From Lentzea aerocolonigenes (GTDB lineage: Bacteria > Actinomycetota > Actinomycetes > Mycobacteriales > Pseudonocardiaceae), in the NCBI RefSeq assembly GCF_000955955.1, contig NZ_JYJG01000049.1, positions 35,033 through 99,032 of the forward strand: a stretch of DNA of 64,000 bases. The letters run 5' to 3'. A program made the translations under genes and the position numbers. Positions 26,591 to 34,935 of this stretch are shown piece by piece (position 1 is the stretch's first letter; each line of letters starts with the position of its first letter). The notes beneath the pieces are model-generated. The model saw only the letters and a list, made by a program, of their open reading frames with translations. It was not told the origin of the DNA and ran no database searches.

Positions 26591-27934
26591 ATGAGCGACC
26601 TGTTGAGGCTGGCTACCGCAGGCAGCGTGGACGACGGAAAGTCCACGCTCGTCGGCAGGCTGCTCTACGACACCAAGTCCGTGCTCGCGGACACGCTCGA
26701 CGCCGTGCACCGCGCGAGCGCCGACCGCGGTCTCGCGACGCCGGACCTGTCGCTGCTGGTCGACGGCCTGCGGTCGGAGCGCGAGCAGGGCATCACGATC
26801 GACGTGGCGTACCGGTACTTCGCCACGCCCAAGCGATCGTTCGTGCTCGCGGACACCCCCGGCCACGTGCAGTACACCCGCAACACGGTGACCGGCGCGT
26901 CCACAGCGCAGCTCGGAGTCCTGCTGGTCGACGCGCGCAAGGGCGTCATCGAGCAGACCCGCCGGCACGCCGCGGTTCTCGCACTGCTGGGCGTGCCTCG
27001 CCTCGTGCTGGCGGTCAACAAGATCGACCTCGTGGACTACGACGAGGTGACGTTCTCCCGCATCGCCAAGGAGTTCACCGCGCACGCGACGGCTCTCGGC
27101 TACACCGAGGACGCGGTCGTGGAGATCCCGGTGTCGGCGCTGGCGGGCGACAACGTCGTGGAGAAGTCCGCGAACACGCCGTGGTACTCCGGTCCGACCT
27201 TGTTGGAGCACCTGGAGAACGTGCCGGTCGAGCCGGACCCGCACGACGCGCCGTTCCGCTTCCCCGTGCAGTACGTGATCCGTCCCCGCACCGCCGAGCA
27301 CCTCGACTACCGCGGCTACGCCGGTCTGGTCGCCGCGGGCACGGTCAAGCCGGGCGACGAGATCGTCGTGCTGCCGTCGGGCCGCCGCTCGACCGTCACG
27401 AAGATCGACACCATGGACGGCGAACTGACCGAAGCCGCCGCGGGACAGTCGGTCACGCTGCTGCTGGCCGACGACATCGACATCTCGCGCGGCGACCTGA
27501 TCGCGTCCGCGGGCAACGCGCCGACCGTCACCGACGACTTCGAGGCCACGCTGTGCTGGCTCGCGGAGAAGCCGTTGAAGGCCGGCGCGCGCGTCCTCGT
27601 CAAGCACGGCACGCGCACCGTGCAGGCGATGGTCACCGAGCTGCGCGACCGCTTCGACGAGCAGAACCTGTCCAGTGTGGACAGCCCGCCCTCGTTGGAG
27701 CTGAACGAGATCGGCCGCGTGTCCTTGCGGCTCGCCGAGGAAGTACCGCTGGACGACTACAGCTTCAGCCGGCGCACCGGGTCGTTCCTGGTGATCGACG
27801 TGAGCGACGGTTCCACGCTCGCCGCCGGACTGGTCGGGGCTCCGCTGCCGCTGCTTGAGGACGGCGTGGAGAGCTGTACCGGGGGTAGCGCCGCTGCCCC
27901 TGACAACCACGCCCTCGTGTCCCCCGGTCCCTGA
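26591..27934 (+). CDS. cysN: Sulfate adenylyltransferase subunit 1 (GTPase)
   Basis: 447 aa. The GTPase domain holds GSVDDGKSTLVGR (about residues 11-23), DTPGHVQYTRN (about 91-101) and NKIDLVDY (about 146-153). GTP hydrolysis drives APS synthesis by CysD. There is no C-terminal APS kinase domain, so this is a plain CysN and not a CysNC fusion. It follows the cysD stop directly. The 14-base gap to the binding-protein gene keeps it in the same transcript. Confidence 0.96.
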   Translation: MSDLLRLATAGSVDDGKSTLVGRLLYDTKSVLADTLDAVHRASADRGLATPDLSLLVDGLRSEREQGITIDVAYRYFATPKRSFVLADTPGHVQYTRNTVTGASTAQLGVLLVDARKGVIEQTRRHAAVLALLGVPRLVLAVNKIDLVDYDEVTFSRIAKEFTAHATALGYTEDAVVEIPVSALAGDNVVEKSANTPWYSGPTLLEHLENVPVEPDPHDAPFRFPVQYVIRPRTAEHLDYRGYAGLVAAGTVKPGDEIVVLPSGRRSTVTKIDTMDGELTEAAAGQSVTLLLADDIDISRGDLIASAGNAPTVTDDFEATLCWLAEKPLKAGARVLVKHGTRTVQAMVTELRDRFDEQNLSSVDSPPSLELNEIGRVSLRLAEEVPLDDYSFSRRTGSFLVIDVSDGSTLAAGLVGAPLPLLEDGVESCTGGSAAAPDNHALVSPGP

Positions 27935-27948
27935 AAGGCCACCCTGTC

Positions 27949-28998
27949 GTGAACCTCAAGCCCGCAGTCGCCATCGCACTCATCGCGCTGACAGCACTGT
28001 CCGGTTGCAGCCGCCGCGCCACCGACGAACCAGCCGCCGCCCAGTCGAAGGGTGCCGCGACCGAGGTCCGCCTCGGGTACTTCCCGAACGTGACCCACGC
28101 CGCCGCGCTGATCGGTGTCGAGAAGGGCTTGTTCGCCAAGGAGCTCGGCAGCACCAAGCTCACGACGCAGACGTTCAACGCGGGTCCGGACGAGGTGAAC
28201 GCGTTGCTGGGCGAGTCGCTCGACATCGCCTACATCGGGTCCGGCCCGGCGATCAACGCCTACGCGAAGTCCAAGGGCGAGGCCGTGAAGCTCATCTCCG
28301 GCGCCACGTCCGGCGGCGCTCAGCTGGTCGTGAAGCCCGAGATCAACTCGGTCGAGGACCTCAAGGGCAAGACCGTCGCCACGCCGCAGCTCGCGAACAC
28401 GCAGGACGTCGCGCTGAAGAAGTACCTGGCGGGCCAGAACCTCACCGGCCAGGTCACCGTCCAGAACGTCGAGAACGCGCAGACCCTCGACCTGTTCAAG
28501 AAGGGCGACATCCAGGGCGCGTGGCTGCCGGAGCCGTGGTCGTCGCGCGTCGTCGCCGAGGCGGGCGCGAAGGTGCTGCTCGACGAGAAGACCCTGTGGG
28601 AGGGCGGGCAGTTCCCGACCACGGTGATCATCGTGCGGACGAAGTTCCTGCAGGAGCACCCGGAGACCGTCGAGGCCGTGCTCAAGGGCCACGTCGCCGC
28701 CGTCGACTGGGCCAAGGGCAACGCCGACGACGCGAAGAAGACCGTGAACGCCGCGCTGGAGAAGCTCACGTCCAAGAAGCTCGGCGACAAGATCCTCGAC
28801 GCCGCGTGGCAGAACATCGAGCTCACCACGGACGCGCAGGCGAAGACCTTCCCGCAGCTCGCGAAGGACGCCGTGACCGCGGGTGTGGCCACCGAGGCCG
28901 CGAACGTCGCCGGGTACGCCGACTTCACGTTGCTGAACAAGGTTCTTCAGGCACAGGGCAAGCCGCAGGTGCAAGCAGCCGGTCTGGACAAGAAGTAA
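27949..28998 (+). CDS. ABC transporter substrate-binding lipoprotein, sulfonate/taurine type
   Basis: 349 aa from GTG 27949. The N-terminus has a signal peptide with lipobox LSGC (about residues 20-23). The mature part is an SsuA/TauA-like periplasmic-binding fold (VRLGYFPNVTHAAALIGVEKG, and LPEPWSSRVV). It should bind an aliphatic sulfonate, sulfate ester or similar compound outside the membrane. Its place inside the sulfur operon, ahead of an ATPase and a permease, supports a sulfur substrate. The exact ligand cannot be read from the sequence. Confidence 0.9.
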   Translation: MNLKPAVAIALIALTALSGCSRRATDEPAAAQSKGAATEVRLGYFPNVTHAAALIGVEKGLFAKELGSTKLTTQTFNAGPDEVNALLGESLDIAYIGSGPAINAYAKSKGEAVKLISGATSGGAQLVVKPEINSVEDLKGKTVATPQLANTQDVALKKYLAGQNLTGQVTVQNVENAQTLDLFKKGDIQGAWLPEPWSSRVVAEAGAKVLLDEKTLWEGGQFPTTVIIVRTKFLQEHPETVEAVLKGHVAAVDWAKGNADDAKKTVNAALEKLTSKKLGDKILDAAWQNIELTTDAQAKTFPQLAKDAVTAGVATEAANVAGYADFTLLNKVLQAQGKPQVQAAGLDKK

Positions 28999-29017
28999 GT
29001 ACCGAGGGGACACGGAC

Positions 29018-29794
29018 ATGACCGCCACGCTCGAGACCACTGTTCTGTCTACTGTGGATACTGCCGTCGAACTGGCCGGCGTCCGCAAGGTGTTCGGCCA
29101 CGGCAGCTCGGCCGTGGTGGCCCTCGACGGGGTTGATCTGAAGGTCAGGCCCGGCGAGTTCGTGTGCCTTCTCGGCGCGTCGGGCTGCGGCAAGAGCACG
29201 CTGCTGAACATCGTCGCCGGCCTGGACGGCGCCACGTCGGGTGAGCTGCAGCTCAACACGTCGCGCCCGGCCGTGATGTTCCAGGAGCCCGCTCTGATGC
29301 CGTGGCTCACCGCCGCCCGCAACGTCGAGCTGGCGCTGCGCTTCGCCGGTGTGGGCCGGTTGGCGCGCAAGCGTCGTGCGCTGGAGCTGCTCGAACTCGT
29401 GCGGCTCGGTGACGTCGCGGACAAGCGTCCGCACGAGTTGTCCGGTGGTATGCGTCAGCGCGTGGCTCTGGCCCGCGCGCTGGCGTCCACCACCGTGTCG
29501 GCTGACGGTGCGCCGGCGCTTCTGCTGATGGACGAGCCGTTCGCCGCGTTGGACGCCATCACACGTGACGTGCTGCAGAGCGAACTGCTGCGCGTGTGGG
29601 AGACCACGAACACCGCGATCATCTTCGTGACGCACGACGTCCGCGAGGCCGTGCGCCTCGGTCAGCGCGTTGTGCTGCTGTCCTCGCGCCCCGGCCGTGT
29701 GGTGCGCGAGTGGGACGTCACGTCGTCCTCCGACACGGTGCTCGACGAGATCAACACCCATCTGCGAGAGGTCATCAGTGGCCACGCCGTCTGA
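29018..29794 (+). CDS. ABC transporter ATP-binding protein, SsuB-like
   Basis: 258 aa. Walker A is GASGCGKST (about residues 54-62), the signature is LSGGMRQR (about 141-148), and Walker B is LLLMDEPFAALD. The Q-loop region VMFQEPALMPWL is typical of nitrate/sulfonate/taurine importers. It powers the importer formed with the flanking binding protein and permease. The 3' end overlaps the permease start by 17 bases. Confidence 0.93.
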   Translation: MTATLETTVLSTVDTAVELAGVRKVFGHGSSAVVALDGVDLKVRPGEFVCLLGASGCGKSTLLNIVAGLDGATSGELQLNTSRPAVMFQEPALMPWLTAARNVELALRFAGVGRLARKRRALELLELVRLGDVADKRPHELSGGMRQRVALARALASTTVSADGAPALLLMDEPFAALDAITRDVLQSELLRVWETTNTAIIFVTHDVREAVRLGQRVVLLSSRPGRVVREWDVTSSSDTVLDEINTHLREVISGHAV

Positions 29795-30650
29795 CACGCT
29801 CGACAAGGTCGGCGCCGGACTCGACGCGCTGGATGTGCCCGTAGAGGCGCACAGGCCGCCGATCTGGCGCCGTTTCCTGAAGACCGGCGTCCCACCGATC
29901 ATCGCGTTCGCGCTGCTTCTGGGCGTGTGGCAGGCGTTGTGGGCGTCGGCGATCCTGCCGGAGTTCCAGCTGCCCGCCCCGGTCAACGTGTGGAACGAGC
30001 TCGTTCGCTCGATCTCGACCGGTGAGGCGTTCGAGGTGCTGTGGACCTCGTTGCACCGCGCGGTGTTCGGGTTCGTCGCGGCGGTGCTGATCGCCACTCC
30101 GCTCGGGCTGCTGGTCGCCAAGGTCCGGGTGGTGCGGGCGGCGATCGGGTCGTTGCTGACCGGTCTGCAGTCACTTCCTTCGGTGGCTTGGGTTCCGGCC
30201 GCGATCCTGTGGTTCGGCGTGACGCCGTCCACGATCTACTTCGTGGTGCTGATGGGGTCGGTGCCGTCCATCGCCAACGGGCTGGTGGCCGGGATCGACC
30301 AGATTCCGCCACTGCTGCCTCGGGTGGGGCGTGCTCTCGGGGCCGGTCGGCTGGCTTCCGCGCGGCACATCCTGTTGCCTGCCGCGCTGCCCGGGTATCT
30401 GGCGGGGTTGAAGCAGGGGTGGGCGTTCTCGTGGCGGTCGCTGATGGCCGCGGAGATCATCGCGACGTCGCCCCAGCTCGGTGTCGGGCTCGGGCAGTAC
30501 CTGCACAACGGGTCGTCGTTGAACGACATCAACATGGTGATCGCGGCGATCTTCCTGATCCTGTTGGTGGGTATCGGGATCGAGCTGCTGCTGTTCCGTC
30601 CGTTGGAGCGTGCGGTGCTGCGGGCTCGTGGACTGACGGGGGCGCTGTGA
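29778..30650 (+). CDS. ABC transporter permease, SsuC-like
   Basis: 290 aa from GTG 29778, a start that overlaps the ATPase gene. About six membrane segments follow a 35-residue cytoplasmic lead. The binding-protein-dependent transport motif near residues 195-215 contains GAGRLASARHILLPAALPGYLAGLK in parts, the EAA loop that contacts the ATPase. It forms the membrane channel for the sulfur compound bound by the upstream lipoprotein. Confidence 0.92.
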   Translation: MATPSDTLDKVGAGLDALDVPVEAHRPPIWRRFLKTGVPPIIAFALLLGVWQALWASAILPEFQLPAPVNVWNELVRSISTGEAFEVLWTSLHRAVFGFVAAVLIATPLGLLVAKVRVVRAAIGSLLTGLQSLPSVAWVPAAILWFGVTPSTIYFVVLMGSVPSIANGLVAGIDQIPPLLPRVGRALGAGRLASARHILLPAALPGYLAGLKQGWAFSWRSLMAAEIIATSPQLGVGLGQYLHNGSSLNDINMVIAAIFLILLVGIGIELLLFRPLERAVLRARGLTGAL

Positions 30651-31342
30651 TTCCGCTCGTCGCCGTTGCACACGGCAGCCGTGATCCTCGTTCAGCCGCG
30701 TCGATTCATCAGCTTTTGGACGTGGTTCGGTCGTTGCGGCCCGAGTTGGACGTGCGCGGGTGCTTCCTGGACCTGTGCGCGCCTCGGTTGAGCGACGTGC
30801 TGCGCGGGCCGGCTGTGGTCGTTCCTTTGTTGCTGGGCAAGGCTTATCATGCACGCGTTGATGTTCCGGCCGCTGTCGCCGAGTCTCGGGTGCCTGCGGT
30901 GGTGACCGACGTGCTGGGGCCTGATCCTCGGCTGGAGTCGGCGGCTCTGCGGCGGCTGTCCGAGGCCGGGGTTTCTTTTGGGGACCGGTCGTTGGGCGTG
31001 GTTCTGGCCGGCGCCGGGTCGTCGCACGGTCCGGCCAACGAGGCCGTGGCGCACGTCGCCCGGCGGTGGGCTCGCGAGTCGGGTTGGGCCGGCGTGGAGG
31101 CGGCGTTCGCGTCGATCGCCTCGCCGACCGTGCCCGAGGCGGTTGAGCGGTTGCGTTCTCGTGGAGCCACGCGGATCGCTGTGGCGTCGTGGTTCTTGGC
31201 ACCGGGGTTGTTGCCGGACAAGGTGGCGTCCCTGGCGGGCGAGGCCGTGGTGGCGCGCCCGTTGGGTGACGACGTCGAGGTGGCCCAGCTGGTGCTGGAC
31301 CGCTACGACTCCGCCCTCGCCCGCCAGACCGTGGCCGCTTAG
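30647..31342 (+). CDS. Sirohydrochlorin chelatase (CbiX/SirB type)
   Basis: 231 aa from GTG 30647, overlapping the permease stop as GTGA. It begins VIPLVAVAHGSRDPRS, where the His of AHGSRD is the usual metal-inserting residue. A second half repeats the fold (GVVLAGAGSSHGPANEAV). It would insert iron into sirohydrochlorin to make siroheme. That is the cofactor of the sulfite reductase at the head of the operon. A cobalt-specific role is possible in principle, but no cobalamin genes are near. Confidence 0.9.
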   Translation: MIPLVAVAHGSRDPRSAASIHQLLDVVRSLRPELDVRGCFLDLCAPRLSDVLRGPAVVVPLLLGKAYHARVDVPAAVAESRVPAVVTDVLGPDPRLESAALRRLSEAGVSFGDRSLGVVLAGAGSSHGPANEAVAHVARRWARESGWAGVEAAFASIASPTVPEAVERLRSRGATRIAVASWFLAPGLLPDKVASLAGEAVVARPLGDDVEVAQLVLDRYDSALARQTVAA

Positions 31343-31473
31343 GCCTTCTGGTTCGACAGGTACCCGACCGTTGCCCAGCCGATGCCGAGCAACGCTCCCC
31401 CGGCGATCGCGACCGCGGTGAGTGCGCTCGAGCCGGAGACCGCGAGCAGGGCGATGACGGCCGCGTAGACCAT
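31339..31473 (-). CDS. Possible small membrane protein or its remnant
   Basis: A 44-codon frame from ATG 31473 reads VYAAVIALLAVSGSSALTAV and ends GYLSNQKA, giving two membrane segments. The same frame stays open upstream to a stop at about 31667 and looks protein-like (GIPPEAWALGRWKARSPGSD), but no ATG or GTG start was found there. It may be a short membrane protein or the tail of a gene that lost its start. It is convergent with the chelatase gene and overlaps its stop. Confidence 0.35.
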   Translation of the reverse strand: MVYAAVIALLAVSGSSALTAVAIAGGALLGIGWATVGYLSNQKA

Positions 31474-31646
31474 CGACAGGATGAGCAGGACCAGGCTGGA
31501 CTTCGTGAGGTGACACTGCTCGCCGCTAGGTGGAGGAAGTGGGCCCAGGTTCGCGTCCGGACGGTCGCTGCCTGGGCTTCGCGCTTTCCAGCGTCCTAGC
31601 GCCCAGGCCTCGGGTGGAATGCCATGCCGGCGACGGACACCACGAT

Positions 31647-31769
31647 GCCGAAGCCCAGCCGAACGTCAGCGAAGCGACCGTCAAGAGCCATCTGCTGCAC
31701 GTGTTCGGGAAGCTCGACGTGAGTGACCGGACAAGAGGCGAAACCTCCACGCTAGCTCATTTGGCCCTG
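31647..31769 (+). pseudogene. Fragment of a LuxR-type DNA-binding domain
   Basis: The frame contains NVSEATVKSHLLHVFGKLDV followed by SDRTRG. This is the second half of a LuxR/GerE helix-turn-helix, including the recognition helix. The upstream receiver domain and the first half of the domain are missing, and what precedes it is not protein-like. It is best read as the 3' stub of a deleted response-regulator gene. Confidence 0.6.
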
Positions 31770-31854
31770 AACACTTCCACTTACGGCCGCCGCCACAAGA
31801 TCGAATGCGCAGCGCCGTTCGGGCGATGTGAAGTGTGAACTGTTGACGTGAAAC

Positions 31855-31880
31855 CTACTCATGAGTAGTCAGGTGACTAC
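31855..31880. promoter_or_regulatory. Two overlapping palindromes upstream of a secreted-protein gene
   Basis: CTACTCATGAGTAG (31855-31868) is a perfect 14-bp palindrome. It overlaps GTAGTCA-GG-TGACTAC (31865-31880), also perfect. A TTGACG hexamer at 31843-31848 lies 17 bases before TAGTCA and could be a -35 box, which would place both palindromes across the promoter. They lie 45-70 bases before the ATG at 31926. Confidence 0.55.
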
Positions 31881-31925
31881 GCCGCGTGCTGGAAATGTCC
31901 CTCGTCCACTCATCGGGGAGAGGCC

Positions 31926-32540
31926 ATGAAACTAGCCGGATTCGCGTCCCTGCTACTGGTACCGATGCTGATGTTCTCAGCCACCACCGCGTCAGCAGCT
32001 CCGCAGACCATCACCTACAAGCTCCGCGCGAGCGCCGCCGGGCAGTCGTCGGACTTCACTCTCGACCAGGGTGTCGACGCGGCAGCCCCAGCGACCGTCG
32101 CGCCCAACGGAACGCTCAAGGTCACCATCGACCCCGCGCCCAACAAGATCCCGTCCGAGGCCGGCGGGCGGCAGGTGCGTGAGATCAAGGGTCTCGCGCT
32201 CAGGCTGCCGGTGCCGGGCAACTCGAAGTTCCAGTCCGCGTCGCTGTCCGGCGGCTCCGGGCTGGGTGGCACGCCGACAATCGCCTTGCAGGGCAACGAC
32301 GTCGTGCTGAGCGTGCCCGGTCCGATCAAGGGCGGCGCGGACTTCGAGCTGCCGACGGTCACGATCAACCTGCAGGCCGGCGGCACCGGCACCATCACCA
32401 CGAAGCTCGGCGGCACCAGCTACGACGCCCCCGGCCTCACCTTCACCGCCGTCGTCACGGTCATCGGCTTCCCGGTCAACGCCGCCGCGAAGGGCTACCC
32501 GGACCCCAGCCCCGTCCTGACGACCACGACCATCGGCTAG
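31926..32540 (+). CDS. Secreted beta-rich protein of unknown function
   Basis: 204 aa. The signal peptide MKLAGFASLLLVPMLMFSAT ends near ASAAP. The mature part is rich in Gly, Thr and Val in short alternating stretches (FELPTVTINLQAGGTGTITT), as in a beta-sandwich, with no cysteines. I recognise no enzyme motif. It is expressed from its own promoter region with two palindromes, and a strong bidirectional terminator follows directly. Confidence 0.75.
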   Translation: MKLAGFASLLLVPMLMFSATTASAAPQTITYKLRASAAGQSSDFTLDQGVDAAAPATVAPNGTLKVTIDPAPNKIPSEAGGRQVREIKGLALRLPVPGNSKFQSASLSGGSGLGGTPTIALQGNDVVLSVPGPIKGGADFELPTVTINLQAGGTGTITTKLGGTSYDAPGLTFTAVVTVIGFPVNAAAKGYPDPSPVLTTTTIG

Positions 32541-32579
32541 TTCCTGATGCCCAACCCCCTGCCGGGCATCAGGAACTAG
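32537..32579. terminator. Bidirectional hairpin terminator
   Basis: CTAGTTCCTGATGCCC (32537-32552) and GGGCATCAGGAACTAG (32564-32579) form a perfect 16-bp stem with an 11-nt loop. It includes the TAG stop of the secreted-protein gene and the last codons of the convergent marR gene, so it can end transcription from both sides. Confidence 0.85.
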
Positions 32580-33000
32580 CGATCAGAGCCGTCATCGTGG
32601 CGAGCGTCGTGCGCAGGTCTTCCAGCGAGACCTGCGCACTGACGCGGTTCGCCCACTCGTGCTGCGCCTCCCGCAGGCGCGTGATCGCCGCGTAGCCCTC
32701 GGGAGTAGGCCGGACCAGCTTCGCGCGGGCATGTGCAGGGTTCGGCAGGTACTCCGCCAAACCCTTGTCCACCAACAGATCCGTGATCCGCTGCACGGAC
32801 TGACGGGCCAGCCCGATCTCCCGCGCGATGCCCGACACGGACAACGGCTCGCGCAGCACCGGACCCAGCACCTGCCACCACGCCGCGGTCAGGCCGACGG
32901 GCTTCGCCATCACCTCGGCCGCGTCCATGAACGCGCTGTACAAACGAAAAGTCCGCATCACGACGTCGGTGAGGACGTCGCCCGACTCAGTCCTGGACAC
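32569..33000 (-). CDS. MarR family transcriptional regulator
   Basis: 143 aa. The winged helix spans about residues 45-105, with GIAREIGLARQSVQRITDLLV as recognition region (helix part LARQSVQRITDLLV) and a basic wing (NPAHARAKLVRPTPEG). It overlaps the DJ-1 gene by 14 bases and is co-transcribed with it. The likely target is the 16-bp repeat pair at 33598-33633, in front of its own operon and the divergent enoyl-CoA hydratase gene. Confidence 0.9.
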   Translation of the reverse strand: MSRTESGDVLTDVVMRTFRLYSAFMDAAEVMAKPVGLTAAWWQVLGPVLREPLSVSGIAREIGLARQSVQRITDLLVDKGLAEYLPNPAHARAKLVRPTPEGYAAITRLREAQHEWANRVSAQVSLEDLRTTLATMTALIASS

Positions 33001-33598
33001 TCGCCATCAGCCTCTCGAACGCAGCCATGTTGTCCTCGCGGTACAACCCGTACCAGGCGTCCACGGTCTGCGGCCGGTAGGCCTCCAGCTCGAGCAGGAT
33101 CTCGCGCGTCCACTCCAGCGCGCTCGCACCGCCGGCCGTGATCACGCCGCGGTCCCGCATGGCACGAACGTCCTGGTACAGCTCCGATCCGCCGTACTCG
33201 CCCAGCTCGCCGGGGAAGTTCGACGTGTGCTTGACGTCGTCCAGCAGCCCTTCACGCGCGAGCCCGATCGTCGCGCCGCAGATCGCCGCCACCGGCTTGC
33301 CCGCCTCCCGGAACCGCCGCGCCAACTGACCCAGCGCAACGTTCGCCCCCGCCTCCCACGAGTCGCTGCCGATCAGGATCAGCATCGCGGAACCGGCAAC
33401 GTCGACGTCCGCGATCGTCACGTCCGGCAGCATCCGCACACCGCCGATCGTGCGCACCGGGTCCAACGAGACCGCAACCGTCTTGATCTCGTAGCGACCA
33501 GGCTGCTGCTGGAACGCCTGGATGTTGATCTGGGCGGCCGCGTGGCCGTACTCCCAGTCCGAAAGACCGTCGACCAGAGCCAGGTACACCGTTGTCAT
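32987..33598 (-). CDS. DJ-1/PfpI family protein
   Basis: 203 aa. The nucleophile elbow is AICGAT (Cys about residue 105), preceded by LILIGSDSW and followed by the DJ-1-type C-terminal region (VITAGGASALEWTREIL). Members include glyoxalase/deglycase-like and stress proteins. The catalytic role here is not settled. Its ATG (33598) lies inside the first operator half. First gene of a two-gene operon with marR, suggesting a response to a reactive carbonyl or other small molecule. Confidence 0.88.
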   Translation of the reverse strand: MTTVYLALVDGLSDWEYGHAAAQINIQAFQQQPGRYEIKTVAVSLDPVRTIGGVRMLPDVTIADVDVAGSAMLILIGSDSWEAGANVALGQLARRFREAGKPVAAICGATIGLAREGLLDDVKHTSNFPGELGEYGGSELYQDVRAMRDRGVITAGGASALEWTREILLELEAYRPQTVDAWYGLYREDNMAAFERLMASVQD

Positions 33599-33633
33599 GA
33601 CAGTATGCTGTCATGAATGACAGCATACTGTCA
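33598..33633. promoter_or_regulatory. MarR-type operator: paired 16-bp repeats
   Basis: TGACAGTATGCTGTCA (33598-33613) and TGACAGCATACTGTCA (33618-33633) are exact reverse complements separated by four bases. Each is also internally symmetric (TGACAG...CTGTCA). They lie between the divergent DJ-1/marR operon and the enoyl-CoA hydratase gene, and cover the DJ-1 start codon. This is the expected layout for autorepression by the adjacent MarR protein. Confidence 0.85.
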
Positions 33634-33660
33634 ACAAACCCAAACGCTAAGGTCAGCCAC

Positions 33661-34437
33661 ATGGCAGACGAGCTGGTCCACTACGAGGTGCAGCGTGGCA
33701 TCGCGACGATCACGCTGGACTCCCCCCACAACCGCAACGCCCTGTCGTCCCAGTTGCGCCGCGAGCTCAAAGAGCACCTGAGCACAGCAGCGAAGGACGA
33801 TCAGGTGCGCGTGGTCGTGCTGACCCACACGGGTTCCGTGTTCTGCTCCGGCATGGACCTCAAGGAGGCCGCCGGCGCGAGCGCGGGAGACCAGGGCGTC
33901 AACGAGTTCCCGGCGATCCTCGAGCAGCTTTGGACCAGTCCGAAACCCGTCGTGGCCGCACTCAAGGGCCCGGCCCGCGCGGGCGGCGTCGGCATCGTCG
34001 CGGCGTGCGACATCGCCGTTGCCGCCAACGAGGCCACGTTCGCGTTCAGCGAGGTCCGGATCGGCGTGGTGCCGGCCGTCATCTCGGTGACCGTGCTGCC
34101 GCGCCTGCTCTCCCGCCAGGCCCACGAGCTGTTCCTGACCGGCGAGGCCTTCGACGCCCAGCGGGCAACCCAGATCGGTCTGCTCAACTCGGCTGTCCCG
34201 GTTGACGGCGTCGACGCCGAAGTCCGCCGCTACACCGACATGCTCGCGCTCGGCGCTCCCAGCGCCCTCGCGGCCACCAAGCAGATGCTGCAGCAGGAAC
34301 GATCGACGAACCTCGGCGACGTCTTCGCGGACATGCTCGAACTGTCGGCACGGCACTTCGGCGGACCGGAGGGCCAGGAGGGCATCGCGGCGTTCAAGGA
34401 GAAGCGCAAGCCGTCCTGGGTGCCGGCAGAGGGCTAG
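33661..34437 (+). CDS. Enoyl-CoA hydratase/isomerase family protein
   Basis: 258 aa from ATG 33661 (MADELVHYEVQRGIATITLD). The crotonase fold shows the oxyanion-hole segments FCSGMDLKEA and GPARAGGVGIVAACDIAVAA. A catalytic Glu is likely in FSEVRIGVVP. An earlier ATG at 33613 lies inside the operator and is less likely. It probably acts in fatty-acid or branched-acid breakdown. Divergent from, and probably co-regulated with, the DJ-1/marR operon. Confidence 0.9.
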   Translation: MADELVHYEVQRGIATITLDSPHNRNALSSQLRRELKEHLSTAAKDDQVRVVVLTHTGSVFCSGMDLKEAAGASAGDQGVNEFPAILEQLWTSPKPVVAALKGPARAGGVGIVAACDIAVAANEATFAFSEVRIGVVPAVISVTVLPRLLSRQAHELFLTGEAFDAQRATQIGLLNSAVPVDGVDAEVRRYTDMLALGAPSALAATKQMLQQERSTNLGDVFADMLELSARHFGGPEGQEGIAAFKEKRKPSWVPAEG

Positions 34438-34892
34438 AACCAGCCGGTGCACTCGGTCTTGCCCTGCGACGTCCCGCAGGCGCGCATGACCTTGCCGTCG
34501 TTCTTGAACGCCGACGTGTACTTGGCGGTGCCGGAGTCGATCTTGGTCTGACCGAGCGGCCCCTCGTGCTCGTTCGCCGTGGGGTCCTTGCGCTCGGTCC
34601 ACACCTCCTCGCCGGGCGCCCCGGACGAGATGCGGCCCCACGCGCACTTGGACCTGTTCGACGCGCGCAGCTCGATCACCCTGCCGTTCTGCATGGTGAT
34701 CGGGTTGTCGCCGTCCACCGTGTCGAACGGCGTGAACGGGTCCTCCTGCGTGCAACCGGGGTCGCCCGAACTAGGAGCGGCTTCGCTCATCGCGGCGGCG
34801 GACACCTGACCCACGTCCTCGCCCGAATCGCAGGCAGCGGCGGCCGCGGCGAGCACGAGCAAAAAGCCCGTGCGACGGAATTGCGTTCCCAT
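34434..34892 (-). CDS. DUF2690-like lipoprotein
   Basis: 152 aa from ATG 34892 (MGTQFRRTGFLLVLAAAAAACD). Cys about residue 22 would be the lipidation site, so the protein should be surface-anchored. The mature part has the DUF2690 pattern: GCTQEDP, VIELRAS, KCAWGRISSG, YTSAF, RACGTS and TECT, with four cysteines that probably form disulfides. It is downstream of the barstar gene in the same direction. It is convergent with, and overlaps by four bases, the hydratase gene. Confidence 0.8.
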   Translation of the reverse strand: MGTQFRRTGFLLVLAAAAAACDSGEDVGQVSAAAMSEAAPSSGDPGCTQEDPFTPFDTVDGDNPITMQNGRVIELRASNRSKCAWGRISSGAPGEEVWTERKDPTANEHEGPLGQTKIDSGTAKYTSAFKNDGKVMRACGTSQGKTECTGWF

Positions 34893-34935
34893 GGAATCGC
34901 ACTGTCCACTCTGGACAGCGAATCCGCAGCGCGGA

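Noticed and set aside
31530..31646. Complete LuxR regulator gene
   Set aside because: The sequence before the helix-turn-helix fragment is not protein-like and no receiver domain is present.
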